The position numbers and the translations under genes were made by a program. A DNA stretch of 64,000 nucleotides from Gluconacetobacter entanii (lineage in GTDB: Bacteria; Pseudomonadota; Alphaproteobacteria; Acetobacterales; Acetobacteraceae). Shown here in pieces: positions 36,044 to 44,977 of the stretch. The stretch is taken from the NCBI RefSeq assembly GCF_003206495.1, contig NZ_NKUF01000013.1, positions 18,342 to 82,341 on the forward strand. The letters are read 5' to 3'. Every line of letters begins with the position of its first letter. Positions within the stretch are counted from its first letter, which is position 1. The notes under the pieces were generated by a model. It searched no databases. It worked only from the letters and a program-made list of their open reading frames with translations, and had not been told where the DNA came from.

Positions 36044-37507
36044 ATGTCTCCCATCGATCTCTCGATTATCTGCATCTACTGCCTGACGCTGCCGTTCATT
36101 GCCTTTTTCCTGTCCGGACGGCAGGAGTCCGTCTCCGCCTATGTCGGTGGGGGGCATGACCTGCCGTGGTGGGTGATCTGCCTGTCGCTGGTGGCGACCG
36201 AAACCTCCACCCTTACGGTCATCAGCATCCCCGGCATCGCCTATGGGGACGGACTGGTCTTCGTCGGGCTTGCGATCGGCTATGTCATCGGGCGTTCACT
36301 GGTCGCATGGCTGTTCCTGCCACACTATTTCTCCGGGCAGTTCAGCAGTGTCTACCAGTACCTGGGGCAGCGTTTCGGTACGTCAATGGAACGTACGGTC
36401 TCGGTCACGTTCCTGCTGATGCGCGTGCTGGCGGAAGGGATAAGGATGTTTGCCGGGATGCTGCCGGTTGCGGCCATCCTTGCGGCCATGCATTTCCCGC
36501 TGCCACATTTCGTAGTGATGCTGATCATTGTCGGGCTGACCCTGTTCTATACGCTTTTTGGTGGCCTGCGCGCGGTGGTCTGGTCGGATGCGATACAGCT
36601 TGCCGTCTATGTCACCGGCGCTGCGGACTGTGTCTTCTTGCTGTACCACCATCAGACGGCGGCGCAGACGCATATGCTGGTGCATTCGTCGCGGTTCCAC
36701 CTGTTCCAGAAATCCAGCCTGTTTTTCCTTAATCCCTATACCCCGCTCGCCGCCATCGTCGGCGGGGCCATCATGTCCATGGCGTCGCACGGGACCGACC
36801 AGTTGATGGTGCAGCGCATCCTTGCCGCACGGAACCTGCGCGATGCGCGCAAGGCGCTGATTGGCAGCGGCTTCATGGTGGGGGGACTGTTCACGCTGCT
36901 GTCGCTGGTGGGAATCCTGCTATGGGCGCGAAATGGCGGGCGTCCGCTGGCGGAAGTGGGATTGGGGGCGTCGGATGAACTGTTTCCCGATTTCATTGTC
37001 CATGGCCTGCCGCATGGACTGGCCGGCCTGCTGATTGCCGGCCTGCTGAGTGCCACCATGGGATCGCTGTCGGCGACGCTCAATTCCATGACCAGTGCGA
37101 CGCTGCTTGATTTTTCCGCATTCTGCACATCGGTGACGAAACGCCTGCATATGGCGCCGCTGGCGTTCGCACGCCTGGTCACGCTGGCATGGGCCGCGAT
37201 CCTTGTGCTGGCCGCGCTGGGTTTTTCACACAGCCACGGGCCTGCCGTCGTGTTCGGCCTGTCGGTGGCGGCATGTTCCTATGGCGCGATGCTGGGGGCG
37301 TTCGTGTTCGCCATGTTCGTGGCGCAGGCGGATGTGCGCGATGTCCTGCCCGCGTTCATCCTGACGCTGCTGGTGGTGTGCGGCGTGATGATGTTTGTCC
37401 ATCCCTATGGCCATGTCATTGCCTTTTCATGGCTGGTGCCGTTTGGTGTGGTGCTGATGTTCGCATTCGGCACGGTGTCGCGCCAGGTCCGGCGCCTGCG
37501 GGCATGA
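36044..37507 (+). CDS. Sodium:solute symporter (SSS family)
   Basis: Inner-membrane carrier of 487 aa with about 13 hydrophobic helices. SSS features are FFLSGRQESVSAYVGG near the N-terminus, LSLVATETSTLTVISIPG, FYTLFGGLRAVVWSDAIQ and GLLIAGLLSATMGSLSATLNS, the last containing sodium-site residues typical of the family. The cargo cannot be read from sequence. Because it is divergent from murQ and its neighbours, and Tannerella forsythia imports MurNAc with a non-PTS carrier in its murTKQ operon, MurNAc or a muropeptide sugar is a reasonable guess. It is followed by icd after 179 bp. Confidence 0.88.
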   Translation: MSPIDLSIICIYCLTLPFIAFFLSGRQESVSAYVGGGHDLPWWVICLSLVATETSTLTVISIPGIAYGDGLVFVGLAIGYVIGRSLVAWLFLPHYFSGQFSSVYQYLGQRFGTSMERTVSVTFLLMRVLAEGIRMFAGMLPVAAILAAMHFPLPHFVVMLIIVGLTLFYTLFGGLRAVVWSDAIQLAVYVTGAADCVFLLYHHQTAAQTHMLVHSSRFHLFQKSSLFFLNPYTPLAAIVGGAIMSMASHGTDQLMVQRILAARNLRDARKALIGSGFMVGGLFTLLSLVGILLWARNGGRPLAEVGLGASDELFPDFIVHGLPHGLAGLLIAGLLSATMGSLSATLNSMTSATLLDFSAFCTSVTKRLHMAPLAFARLVTLAWAAILVLAALGFSHSHGPAVVFGLSVAACSYGAMLGAFVFAMFVAQADVRDVLPAFILTLLVVCGVMMFVHPYGHVIAFSWLVPFGVVLMFAFGTVSRQVRRLRA

Positions 37508-37686
37508 GGGATACCCGATGGCATGAACGTGGCCACGATGCGCGCCTTGCCGTCGTGCTGTCACGTTTGTGAAGGGGGAGAGGCGCTCTATCTCTTTATT
37601 CTGTGGTGGCGTGGCCTTTATGAATGTTCGCCCGAAGGAAATGTCCATGCCCGCATGGATGTAAAATAAAGAAGCGGACCCAATAC

Positions 37687-38901
37687 ATGGCCAAAATCAA
37701 GGTAAAAAATCCCGTCGTTGAAATGGACGGGGATGAAATGACCCGCATTATCTGGCATTTCATCAAGGACCGCCTGATACTGCCGTACCTGGACATCGAC
37801 CTTAAATATTTCGACCTCGGGATTGTCCATCGCGACGAAACGGATGACCGCGTGACGGTGGAGGCCGCCGAAGCCGTCCGCAAATATGGCGTGGGCGTCA
37901 AGTGCGCGACGATCACCCCCGATGAGGAGCGGGTCAAGGAGTTCGGCCTTAAGAAGATGTGGCGTTCGCCCAATGGCACGATCCGCAACATCCTTGATGG
38001 CACGATCTTCCGCGAACCCATCATCTGCGCGAACGTGCCGCGACTGGTGCCGCACTGGACCAAGCCGATCGTCATCGGCCGCCATGCCTATGGTGACATC
38101 TACCGCGCCGCCGAAACCCGCATCCCCGGTCCCGGCAAGGTCACGCTGCGCTACCAGCCTGCCGATGGTGGGGAGGAGCAGGTGCTCGATGTGCATGATT
38201 TCAAGGGGCCGGGCGTGGCGCTGGGCATGCACAATACCCGTGCGTCCATCGAGGGGTTTGCCCGTGCGTCGCTGTACTATGGGCGGGACCGCAAGTTGCC
38301 GGTCTACCTGTCCACCAAGAACACCATTCTCAAGGCCTATGACGGGATGTTCAAGGATGTGTTCCAGGAGGTCTATGAGCGCGAATTCAAGGCGGATTTC
38401 GAAAAGCTGGGCCTGACCTACGAACATCGCCTGATCGACGACATGGTGGCCTGCGCGCTGAAATGGCAGGGGGGGTATGTCTGGGCGTGCAAGAACTATG
38501 ACGGTGACGTGGAAAGCGACATCGTGGCGCAGGGCTTCGGCAGCCTTGGCCTGATTACGTCCGTGCTGCTCAACCCCACGGGCGACGTGGTGGAGGCCGA
38601 GGCCGCGCACGGCACGGTGACCCGCCATTTCCGCGAGCACCAGAAGGGACGCCCCACCAGCACCAACCCCATCGCCTCCATCTTCGCATGGACACGCGGA
38701 CTGGCCTATCGAGGGCGTTTCGACAATACGCCCGACGTCATCCACTTTGCCGAGGCGCTGGAGCGTGTCTGCATCGAGACGGTCGAGGGCGGTGAAATGA
38801 CCAAGGATCTTGCCCTGCTGGTTGGCAACGGGACGAAATGGCTGGACACGCAGCCGTTCCTTGACGTTCTCGACGCCCGCCTGCGCAAGAAACTGTCCTG
38901 A
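37687..38901 (+). CDS. icd: NADP-dependent isocitrate dehydrogenase (homodimeric type)
   Basis: TCA-cycle enzyme oxidising isocitrate to 2-oxoglutarate with NADP. The 404 aa sequence is of the eukaryote-like subfamily [22 protein letters not shown] at the N-terminus, [42 protein letters not shown] and [15 protein letters not shown]. The frame is open from 37624, but conserved sequence starts at the ATG at 37687. No operon partner; a strong hairpin follows the stop. Confidence 0.95.
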   Translation: MAKIKVKNPVVEMDGDEMTRIIWHFIKDRLILPYLDIDLKYFDLGIVHRDETDDRVTVEAAEAVRKYGVGVKCATITPDEERVKEFGLKKMWRSPNGTIRNILDGTIFREPIICANVPRLVPHWTKPIVIGRHAYGDIYRAAETRIPGPGKVTLRYQPADGGEEQVLDVHDFKGPGVALGMHNTRASIEGFARASLYYGRDRKLPVYLSTKNTILKAYDGMFKDVFQEVYEREFKADFEKLGLTYEHRLIDDMVACALKWQGGYVWACKNYDGDVESDIVAQGFGSLGLITSVLLNPTGDVVEAEAAHGTVTRHFREHQKGRPTSTNPIASIFAWTRGLAYRGRFDNTPDVIHFAEALERVCIETVEGGEMTKDLALLVGNGTKWLDTQPFLDVLDARLRKKLS

Positions 38902-38957
38902 TCCCTCCATCCGCAGCAGGCCCTGTGATCCGGGGCCTGTCCTGACCACGGTCCATG

Positions 38958-38987
38958 AACGCCGTCGCCCGTCCGGGAGGCGGCGTT
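38958..38987 (+). terminator. Rho-independent terminator after icd
   Basis: Inverted repeat AACGCCGTCGCCC / GGGAGGCGGCGTT (11 of 13 pairs, 4-base loop) followed by TTTGTGTTT. A smaller stem CAGGCCC / GGGCCTG lies just upstream at 38917-38939. Confidence 0.75.
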
Positions 38988-39123
38988 TGTGTTTGGGCCC
39001 GGTGCCCCATCCAGCCGGGCAAACCGCCGATCCCGGTGGGCGAATCGCAAGGCGCCGCCTGCGGGCGGGCAGTTCGCGCGGGCGTGTTCGCAAAAGGTGC
39101 AGAAAATCCTTCATCCCCCATTG

Positions 39124-39142
39124 ATATTGAGAATTGTTCTCA
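39124..39142. promoter_or_regulatory. Fur-like iron box upstream of bfd
   Basis: GATATTGAGAATTGTTCTC matches the Fur consensus at 14 of 19 positions, and TGAGAA-TTG-TTCTCA is a perfect 6-3-6 palindrome. It lies about 40 bp upstream of the bfd ATG, so bfd is probably induced in low iron. Confidence 0.75.
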
Positions 39143-39182
39143 TATATGGTGAGGCGGACTCGCGGCAATGGATGGGTGTTTC

Positions 39183-39413
39183 ATGTTTGTTTGTTCGTGC
39201 AACATGCTGACGGATACGGATGTAAATATCGCTGTAAGCAAGGGGGCCACCCATCCGCGGGAGGTTTATGCGGCAAAGGGATGCAAGGCGCAGTGCGGGA
39301 ACTGTGTCCCGGGGGTCGTGTGCCTGCTGCGCCGGGCCCTGCGTCAGGCCCGCGAGGGACAGGGAGCGACGCTCGACCTGTCAGGCGGTGAGGGGCGTAC
39401 CCTCATGGCATGA
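39183..39413 (+). CDS. bfd: Bacterioferritin-associated ferredoxin Bfd
   Basis: 76 aa [2Fe-2S] protein that reduces the haem of bacterioferritin so stored iron is released. C4 and C6 (VCSC) plus C38 and C41 (QCGNC) give the classical CXC-X31-CXXC pattern; C34 is an extra cysteine. The start at 39183 gives MFVCSCN, the standard N-terminus; an ATG at 39168 would add five residues. It has a Fur-like box upstream and converges on bfr. Confidence 0.93.
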   Translation: MFVCSCNMLTDTDVNIAVSKGATHPREVYAAKGCKAQCGNCVPGVVCLLRRALRQAREGQGATLDLSGGEGRTLMA

Positions 39414-39427
39414 AGCACATGCCGTAC

Positions 39428-39478
39428 GGTCCCGGCCATGGGCGGGACCATGCCAGCCACCCCATTGGGATGGCTGGC
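39428..39478. terminator. Tandem hairpins between bfd and bfr
   Basis: Two inverted repeats: GGTCCCG / CGGGACC (39428-39449) and GCCAGCCA / TGGCTGGC (39452-39478), both perfect. They lie between the convergent stops of bfd and bfr and probably terminate both transcripts; T runs are weak. Confidence 0.65.
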
Positions 39479-39489
39479 CTTTGGTCTGG

Positions 39490-39972
39490 TTACTCTTTCT
39501 CGGCAGAGGCGGAGTTAAGCTGGATGTAGCGTTCGATGCCGATCATCTTGATCAGGTCGAACTGACGGTCGAGGAAGTCTTCGTGCTCTTCCTCGTTATC
39601 AAGGATCTTGAGGAACAGGTCGCGCGAGACATAGTCGCGCACGCTTTCGCAATAGGCGATGGCCTCGCGCAGGTCCGCGATCGCCTTTTCCTCCAGCTTC
39701 AGGTCGCACTTGAGGATTTCCTCGACGTTCTGGCCGATGAGCACCTGGTTGTAACGCTGCACGTTGGGCAGGCCGCCAAGGAACAGGATGCGTTCGATCA
39801 GCCAGTCGGCGTGACGCATCTCCTCGATCGATTCCTCGTATTCCTTCTTGCCCAGCAGGGTGACGCCCCAGTGGTTGAGCGTGCGCGCATGAAGGAAATA
39901 CTGGTTGATGGCGGTCAACTCGTTGGTGAGTTGCGTGTTGAGATGTTCGATGATCTTGGGATCGCGGATCAT
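39490..39972 (-). CDS. bfr: Bacterioferritin Bfr
   Basis: Haem-containing iron-storage protein of 160 aa forming a 24-mer cage. Ferroxidase residues E18 (NELTAINQY), E51 and H54 (EEMRHADW) and the C-terminal EEEHEDFL motif are in place, and the haem ligand M52 is present. The order opposite bfd supports a store-and-release pair. It is divergent from ppdK across a 448 bp gap. Confidence 0.96.
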   Translation of the reverse strand: MIRDPKIIEHLNTQLTNELTAINQYFLHARTLNHWGVTLLGKKEYEESIEEMRHADWLIERILFLGGLPNVQRYNQVLIGQNVEEILKCDLKLEEKAIADLREAIAYCESVRDYVSRDLFLKILDNEEEHEDFLDRQFDLIKMIGIERYIQLNSASAEKE

Positions 39973-40420
39973 GTTTCCTGTCCTTGGTGCCTAGGGAATG
40001 ATCATGAAGGACTGCCGGTGGGTGGCATGACGTTTCATGACGGGGTAGCGCAAAGCCATGCAACCCTCATCAGGCAGGGCCTATCACCGATCCTGCCGAA
40101 GGGGAAGGCTCCGGCCAAGTAGAAAAGCCGGGAGCAGGCATGCGAATTGCAAAATAATGAAATAAACATGCTGCAATGCAACACAACTTGTCGCGTCATC
40201 TATCCCGCCGTCACCCATTTGCGATATATTCGCATTGTTAATGTTTCGCGATTGCCATGATGCGAAAATATCTATTGCTGGAATCTTTAAAATCGCATAA
40301 TTTTTCCTTCTGGCCATACTAAAAACAACAATATGAAAAAATATGGCGGCGCGCCCTTGCATTCCTTGCGCCAGAAAAGGATTCAGGACGCGATGCCATC
40401 GCAAGTGGGAACGAGCAGAC
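39973..40420. other. Long intergenic region bfr-ppdK
   Basis: 448 bp without a credible gene. The part next to bfr is G/C-rich and the part from about 40150 to 40340 is A/T-rich and probably holds the ppdK promoter. A minus-strand frame of 157 codons overlaps it but has no recognisable protein features. No riboswitch or known RNA was identified by eye. Confidence 0.5.
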
Positions 40421-43093
40421 ATGACGAAGTGGGTATACAGTTTCGGAAACGGCCTGAACGAGGGACGCGCGGAAATGCGCAACCTTCTGGGCGGCAAGGG
40501 TGCGAATCTGGCGGAAATGGCGTCGATCGGCCTGCCGGTGCCGCCCGGCTTCACCATAACGACCGAAGTCTGCTCGGCGTTCTATGACAACGGACGCAAA
40601 TATCCCGAAGACCTGCGCGCGCAGGTCGATGCGGCCATGCAGCGCATCGAGGGGGCCATGGGCCTGCGTTTCGGCGATGCCGACGCCCCGCTCCTCGTTT
40701 CCGTCCGTTCCGGCGCGCGGGTCTCCATGCCGGGGATGATGGACACCGTCCTCAACCTTGGCCTCAACGATGAAACGGTGCAGGGGCTTGCCCGTTCCTC
40801 CGGCGATGAACGTTTCGCGTGGGACAGCTATCGCCGTTTCGTGCAGATGTATGGCTCCGTCGTCATGGGGGTCGCCCATCACCATTTCGAGGACGTGCTC
40901 GACCAGTTCAAGCGCACGCTCGGCGTGATCGACGATACCGCCATCACCGCCGCGCAGTGGCGCGAGGTCGTCAAGGCCTATCACGAGATCATCCACGAAC
41001 ATACCGGGCAGGAATTCCCCTCCGACCCGCAGGCGCAGCTCTTGGGGGCGATCGGGGCGGTGTTCGGTTCGTGGATGAACCCGCGCGCCAATACCTATCG
41101 CAGGCTGCATGACATCCCGGCCTCGTGGGGGACGGCGGTCAATGTGCAGTCGATGGTGTTCGGCAACATGGGCGATGACTGCGCCACGGGCGTGTGCTTC
41201 ACGCGCGATCCCTCCACCGGGGAGGACGTGTTCTACGGCGAATACCTCGTCAACGCGCAGGGCGAGGACGTCGTGGCCGGGATCCGCACCCCGCAGCCCA
41301 TGTCGCGTGCCAGGGCGGAGGAGGGGCAGCATCCGATGGAGACGGTGCTGCCGGATGCCTATGCCGAACTGCTGCGGGTGCGCACCCTGCTGGAGCGTCA
41401 CTATCGCGACATGCAGGACATCGAATTCACCGTGCAGCGCAACGTGCTGTACCTGCTGCAGACCCGCAACGGCAAGCGGACTGCGGCCGCGGCCCTGAAG
41501 ATCGCCATCGACATGGCGCGAGAGGGGCTGATTTCCAAGGAAGACGCGATCTGCCGCGTTCCCGCGACGTCGCTTGACCAGTTGCTGCATCCCGCGCTCG
41601 ACCCCAAGGCCGACCGCGTGCAACTGACGCGCGGCCTGCCGGCATCGCCCGGTGCGGCGTCGGGTGCGGTCGTCTTCACCGCCGAGGAGTGCGAGGCCCG
41701 CGCCGCGCGTGGGGAGGATGTGATCCTTGTGCGTGTCGAAACCTCGCCCGAGGACGTGCATGGCATGCATGCCGCGCGTGGCGTGCTGACGGCGCGTGGC
41801 GGCATGACGTCGCATGCCGCCGTAGTTGCGCGCGGCATGGGGCGTGTCTGCGTCGCGGGTGCCGGCAGCGTGCATATCGATTACGCCACGATGGTCATGA
41901 CCATCGACGGCCATTCCATTGCCGAAGGGGACTGGATCACGCTCGATGGCAGCACGGGCGCGGTCTATCTCGGGCGGGTCGCGACCATTCCGCCCATCCT
42001 GTCGGATGATTTCAACACGCTGATGGGCTGGGCCGATTCCATCCGTCGCCTTGGCGTGCGGGCGAATGCCGAAACCCCCGACGATGCGAAGACCGCGTGC
42101 CGTTTCGGGGCAGAGGGGATCGGCCTGGCGCGCACGGAACATATGTTCTTCGGCCCCGACCGCATCGGCCATGTGCGCCAGATGATCATCGCGGACGAGG
42201 AAACCGTGCGCCAGCGTGCGATCAATGCGCTGCTGGTGTTCCAGCGCGATGATTTCGTCAGCATCTTCCGCATCATGGCCGGACTGCCGGTGACGGTGCG
42301 CCTGCTGGACCCGCCGCTGCATGAATTCCTGCCGCATGCCGAGGCGGAATTCGCCGAGGTGGCGACGGCGCTGGGCAAGACGGTCGAGGAAATCCGCGCC
42401 CGCTGCGCCTCCCTGGCCGAAGCGAATCCGATGCTGGGCCATCGCGGATGCCGTCTGGGCCTGACCAACCCGGAAATCTATGCGATGCAGGTGCGTGCCA
42501 TCATCGAGGCCGCGTTGCAGGTCTCTGACGAGACGGGCAAGGGGATCGTGCCGGAAATCATGATCCCGCTGGTTGCGACCAGGGCGGAACTGGAGGTCGC
42601 ACGCCGTGCGGCAGAGGCGGAAATCAGCGCCGTGCTGCAGGAACGTGGGGCGGCGCTTGATTATCGTATCGGCACGATGATCGAACTGCCACGTGCCGCG
42701 ATCCAGGCGGGCGAAATCGCACATCATGCGGATTTCTTCTCCTTCGGCACCAATGACCTGACGCAGACGACATTCGGCCTGTCGCGCGATGACGCGGGAT
42801 CGTTCCTGCCGTTTTACGTCGATCATGGACTGCTGCCCAAGGACCCGTTCGTTTCCATCGACCGTGAGGGCGTGGGCGCGCTGGTACGCATGGGGGTGGA
42901 ACGGGGACGTGCCGCGCATCCGGGCCTGAAGCTGGGCATCTGCGGCGAACATGGCGGTGATCCGGACTCGATCGCGTTCTTTGACGAGGTCGGGCTGGAT
43001 TATGTGTCATGCTCGCCCTTCCGGGTGCCGGTGGCCCGCCTTGCCGCGGCACAGGCGGCGCTGGCCCATCGCAAGGAAAACGCTTCGGCATAA
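40421..43093 (+). CDS. ppdK: Pyruvate, phosphate dikinase PpdK
   Basis: Interconverts pyruvate, ATP and phosphate with PEP, AMP and pyrophosphate. In acetic acid bacteria this is thought to supply PEP for gluconeogenesis. At 890 aa it is full length. The N-terminal ATP-grasp domain starts VYSFGNG and has LLGGKGANLAEM. The swivelling domain holds the phospho-His H465 in GGMTSHAAVVARG with regulatory T463. The PEP barrel ends with LGICGEHGGDP and the Cys in YVSCSPFRVP. The frame opens at 40343, but conserved sequence starts at the ATG at 40421. Its regulator follows 57 bp downstream. Confidence 0.96.
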   Translation: MTKWVYSFGNGLNEGRAEMRNLLGGKGANLAEMASIGLPVPPGFTITTEVCSAFYDNGRKYPEDLRAQVDAAMQRIEGAMGLRFGDADAPLLVSVRSGARVSMPGMMDTVLNLGLNDETVQGLARSSGDERFAWDSYRRFVQMYGSVVMGVAHHHFEDVLDQFKRTLGVIDDTAITAAQWREVVKAYHEIIHEHTGQEFPSDPQAQLLGAIGAVFGSWMNPRANTYRRLHDIPASWGTAVNVQSMVFGNMGDDCATGVCFTRDPSTGEDVFYGEYLVNAQGEDVVAGIRTPQPMSRARAEEGQHPMETVLPDAYAELLRVRTLLERHYRDMQDIEFTVQRNVLYLLQTRNGKRTAAAALKIAIDMAREGLISKEDAICRVPATSLDQLLHPALDPKADRVQLTRGLPASPGAASGAVVFTAEECEARAARGEDVILVRVETSPEDVHGMHAARGVLTARGGMTSHAAVVARGMGRVCVAGAGSVHIDYATMVMTIDGHSIAEGDWITLDGSTGAVYLGRVATIPPILSDDFNTLMGWADSIRRLGVRANAETPDDAKTACRFGAEGIGLARTEHMFFGPDRIGHVRQMIIADEETVRQRAINALLVFQRDDFVSIFRIMAGLPVTVRLLDPPLHEFLPHAEAEFAEVATALGKTVEEIRARCASLAEANPMLGHRGCRLGLTNPEIYAMQVRAIIEAALQVSDETGKGIVPEIMIPLVATRAELEVARRAAEAEISAVLQERGAALDYRIGTMIELPRAAIQAGEIAHHADFFSFGTNDLTQTTFGLSRDDAGSFLPFYVDHGLLPKDPFVSIDREGVGALVRMGVERGRAAHPGLKLGICGEHGGDPDSIAFFDEVGLDYVSCSPFRVPVARLAAAQAALAHRKENASA

Positions 43094-43107
43094 AGCGCAG
43101 AGGCAGG

Positions 43108-43136
43108 CGGTGCCGTCGCGTCGTGCGGCGGCACCG
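43108..43136 (+). other. Hairpin between ppdK and its regulator gene
   Basis: Perfect inverted repeat CGGTGCCG / CGGCACCG with a 13-base loop, ending 14 bases before the regulator ATG. No T run follows. It may act as a partial terminator, RNA-processing or translation-damping element, which would keep the regulator level below that of PpdK. Confidence 0.5.
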
Positions 43137-43150
43137 TGCTGTATGGTCCC

Positions 43151-44053
43151 ATGAATACTCGGCCGATTGTCCTGCATCTGGTGTCGGAGGCCACGGGCCA
43201 GACACTGGAGGCGGTTGTGCGTGCCTGTGGCGCGCAGTTTCGGGAGTCCTCCTTCCTCCAGCGCAACTGGAACCTTGTGCGTTCGCAGATACAGGTGGGG
43301 CGTGTGCTGGCGTGGATCGCTGCGGAACCGGGGCCGGTGCTGTCCTCGCTGACGACGCCAAGCCTGCGCGACGCCCTGCGGGCGGGGTGTCGCGGCATGG
43401 GGGTGCAGGTGGAGAACATCCTCGACAGCACGATCTATTTTCTGGAACGTGAGACCGGCACCCGCGCCGAGCGTCATCCCGGCGGCCAGTATGTCATGGA
43501 TGACGAATACCGCCGGCGGATAGACGACATGCAGTACGTCGTCGGCCATGATGACGGGCAGCGCGTCAAGTCGCTGGAAGACGCGGATGTCGTCCTGGTT
43601 GGCGTGTCGCGGACGTCGAAGACGCCGACCTGCTTCTACCTTGCCAATCGCGGGATACGCGCGGCGAATGTTCCGCTGGTGCAGGGCGTGTCCCTGCCGG
43701 AGGGGTTGCTGGAATACAGGGGGACGGTGGTCGGCCTGATGATCGATCCGCATACCCTGGTGGAAATCCGCCGCTCCCGCGTGGGCATGATGCTGCCGGG
43801 GCGCAAGTTCGCGCGGCGCAGGGTTTCCGATGAGTCCATGCGCCCATATGTCGATCCGACGCGGGTGCAGGAGGAACTGGTCTGGGCACGGCGGCTATGC
43901 GCGCAGCATGGCTGGCCGGTCATCAATGTGACGCATCGCTCGGTGGAGGAAACCGCCGCGGCCATCATCGACATGATGTCGCATCCGCCATTACGCAGGA
44001 TGGGTCATCCCATGGATGCGGGGAATATGCATGCGGGTCCTGAAAAACCCTGA
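43151..44053 (+). CDS. PPDK regulatory protein (bifunctional kinase/pyrophosphorylase, DUF299)
   Basis: 300 aa protein of the PDRP/PpsR family, which uses ADP to phosphorylate and inactivate PPDK at the Thr near its catalytic His, and phosphate to reverse it. The P-loop-like motif is GVSRTSKTPT (residues 151-160), followed by YLANRGIRAANVPLV. The N-terminus LHLVSEATGQTLEAVV is characteristic. The position just after ppdK, with T463 conserved in the target, makes PPDK rather than PEP synthase the likely substrate. A GTG at 43136 is an alternative start. Confidence 0.93.
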   Translation: MNTRPIVLHLVSEATGQTLEAVVRACGAQFRESSFLQRNWNLVRSQIQVGRVLAWIAAEPGPVLSSLTTPSLRDALRAGCRGMGVQVENILDSTIYFLERETGTRAERHPGGQYVMDDEYRRRIDDMQYVVGHDDGQRVKSLEDADVVLVGVSRTSKTPTCFYLANRGIRAANVPLVQGVSLPEGLLEYRGTVVGLMIDPHTLVEIRRSRVGMMLPGRKFARRRVSDESMRPYVDPTRVQEELVWARRLCAQHGWPVINVTHRSVEETAAAIIDMMSHPPLRRMGHPMDAGNMHAGPEKP

Positions 44054-44262
44054 TTCCATAAACAATATCTGAAACTTTCATCGGGTCTTCGGGGGCCTGC
44101 ATGCTATAATCTCTGTACGATTCGCAAATTCTGCTTTCGTAACGTTGTAATTGACCGGTCGCATTGTTTTATCACAAATCTGTGATGTACCGGGGCATGT
44201 TCCCGCCGTTCCCCCTGGCGGGGCAGATGACAGGCGTAAATGAAGAATTTGAAGTTATTTCC

Positions 44263-44300
44263 ACAAACATAGATAAAAGTAGTATCTTTGTTTTTTCTTT
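44263..44300 (+). promoter_or_regulatory. A/T-rich inverted repeat upstream of the Rrf2 regulator
   Basis: ACAAA...AGATA / TATCT...TTTGT followed by TTTTTTCTTTT. It could be a weak terminator of the PPDK-regulator transcript or an operator for the downstream regulator. The rest of the 279 bp gap (44054-44332) shows nothing else distinct. Confidence 0.35.
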
Positions 44301-44332
44301 TGCCCGTATGATACCAATGTTAAGACGGTCGC

Positions 44333-44818
44333 ATGCGGATGACCTTACATACTGACTACGCCTTGCGGACATTGTTTTATGTAGGGTTGCATACGGATCG
44401 CCGTGTTTCCATCCGCGAAGTTGCGAATGCCTATGGCATTTCTGAAAACCATCTGGTCAAGGTCATTCACAAGCTTGGGCGCGGTGGCTTCATCCAGACG
44501 ATGCGCGGGCGTGGGGGCGGCATGACGCTGGCCCGTGCGGCGGATGAAATACGCATTGGCGATGTCGTGCGCTATACCGAGGAAGACATGACCCTCGTCG
44601 CATGTGAACCCACGACCCCGGATGGCCAGGCCTGCGTGCTGGCCCGGCAGTGCAGCCTTCGCGGGTTGCTGGGGCAGGCCATTGCCGCCTTCATGGCCGT
44701 GCTGGATGGTGCGACGCTCGGCAGTCTTCTGACCGATGAGGAATGTATCGTCCTGCGGCAGATTTTTGCCATGGCGGAGGTGGGCGAAGCCAAGGGTGCG
44801 CTGCCACCCGCACAGTAA
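44333..44818 (+). CDS. Rrf2-family iron-sulfur regulator, NsrR-like
   Basis: 161 aa winged-helix regulator. LHTDYALRTLFYVGLH and GISENHLVKVIHKLGRGGFIQTMRGRGGG (in part) are Rrf2 hallmarks. C91, C101 and C107 (ACEPT, ACVLARQC) are in the cluster-binding position, and CSLRGLLGQAIAAFMAVLDG resembles NsrR, the nitric-oxide-sensing repressor. The C91-C101 spacing is longer than in E. coli NsrR, so IscR-like or other Rrf2 function is not excluded. No NO-detoxification gene lies beside it. Confidence 0.85.
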   Translation: MRMTLHTDYALRTLFYVGLHTDRRVSIREVANAYGISENHLVKVIHKLGRGGFIQTMRGRGGGMTLARAADEIRIGDVVRYTEEDMTLVACEPTTPDGQACVLARQCSLRGLLGQAIAAFMAVLDGATLGSLLTDEECIVLRQIFAMAEVGEAKGALPPAQ

Positions 44819-44977
44819 CACCTGCATAAAAACTTCTCTTTTTTTATCAAGGTATTATTCCAACAGCCTTTCAGGATATGGCCACACCATGTCCGATACG
44901 CGCATCCTGATGTCTGGCCTGTGGGCCGGAGTGTGTGTTACAGCGCATGTTTCTGGAATGTTCTGGGGGCGTGGGGC

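Noticed and set aside
40084..40557. Possible small gene or riboswitch in the bfr-ppdK gap
   Set aside because: The minus-strand frame lacks protein character, and inspection for glycine, SAM and cobalamin riboswitch cores gave no convincing match.
40319..42952. Minus-strand open frame of 877 codons opposite ppdK
   Set aside because: Antisense to a full-length, highly conserved PPDK. The translated residues show no domain.
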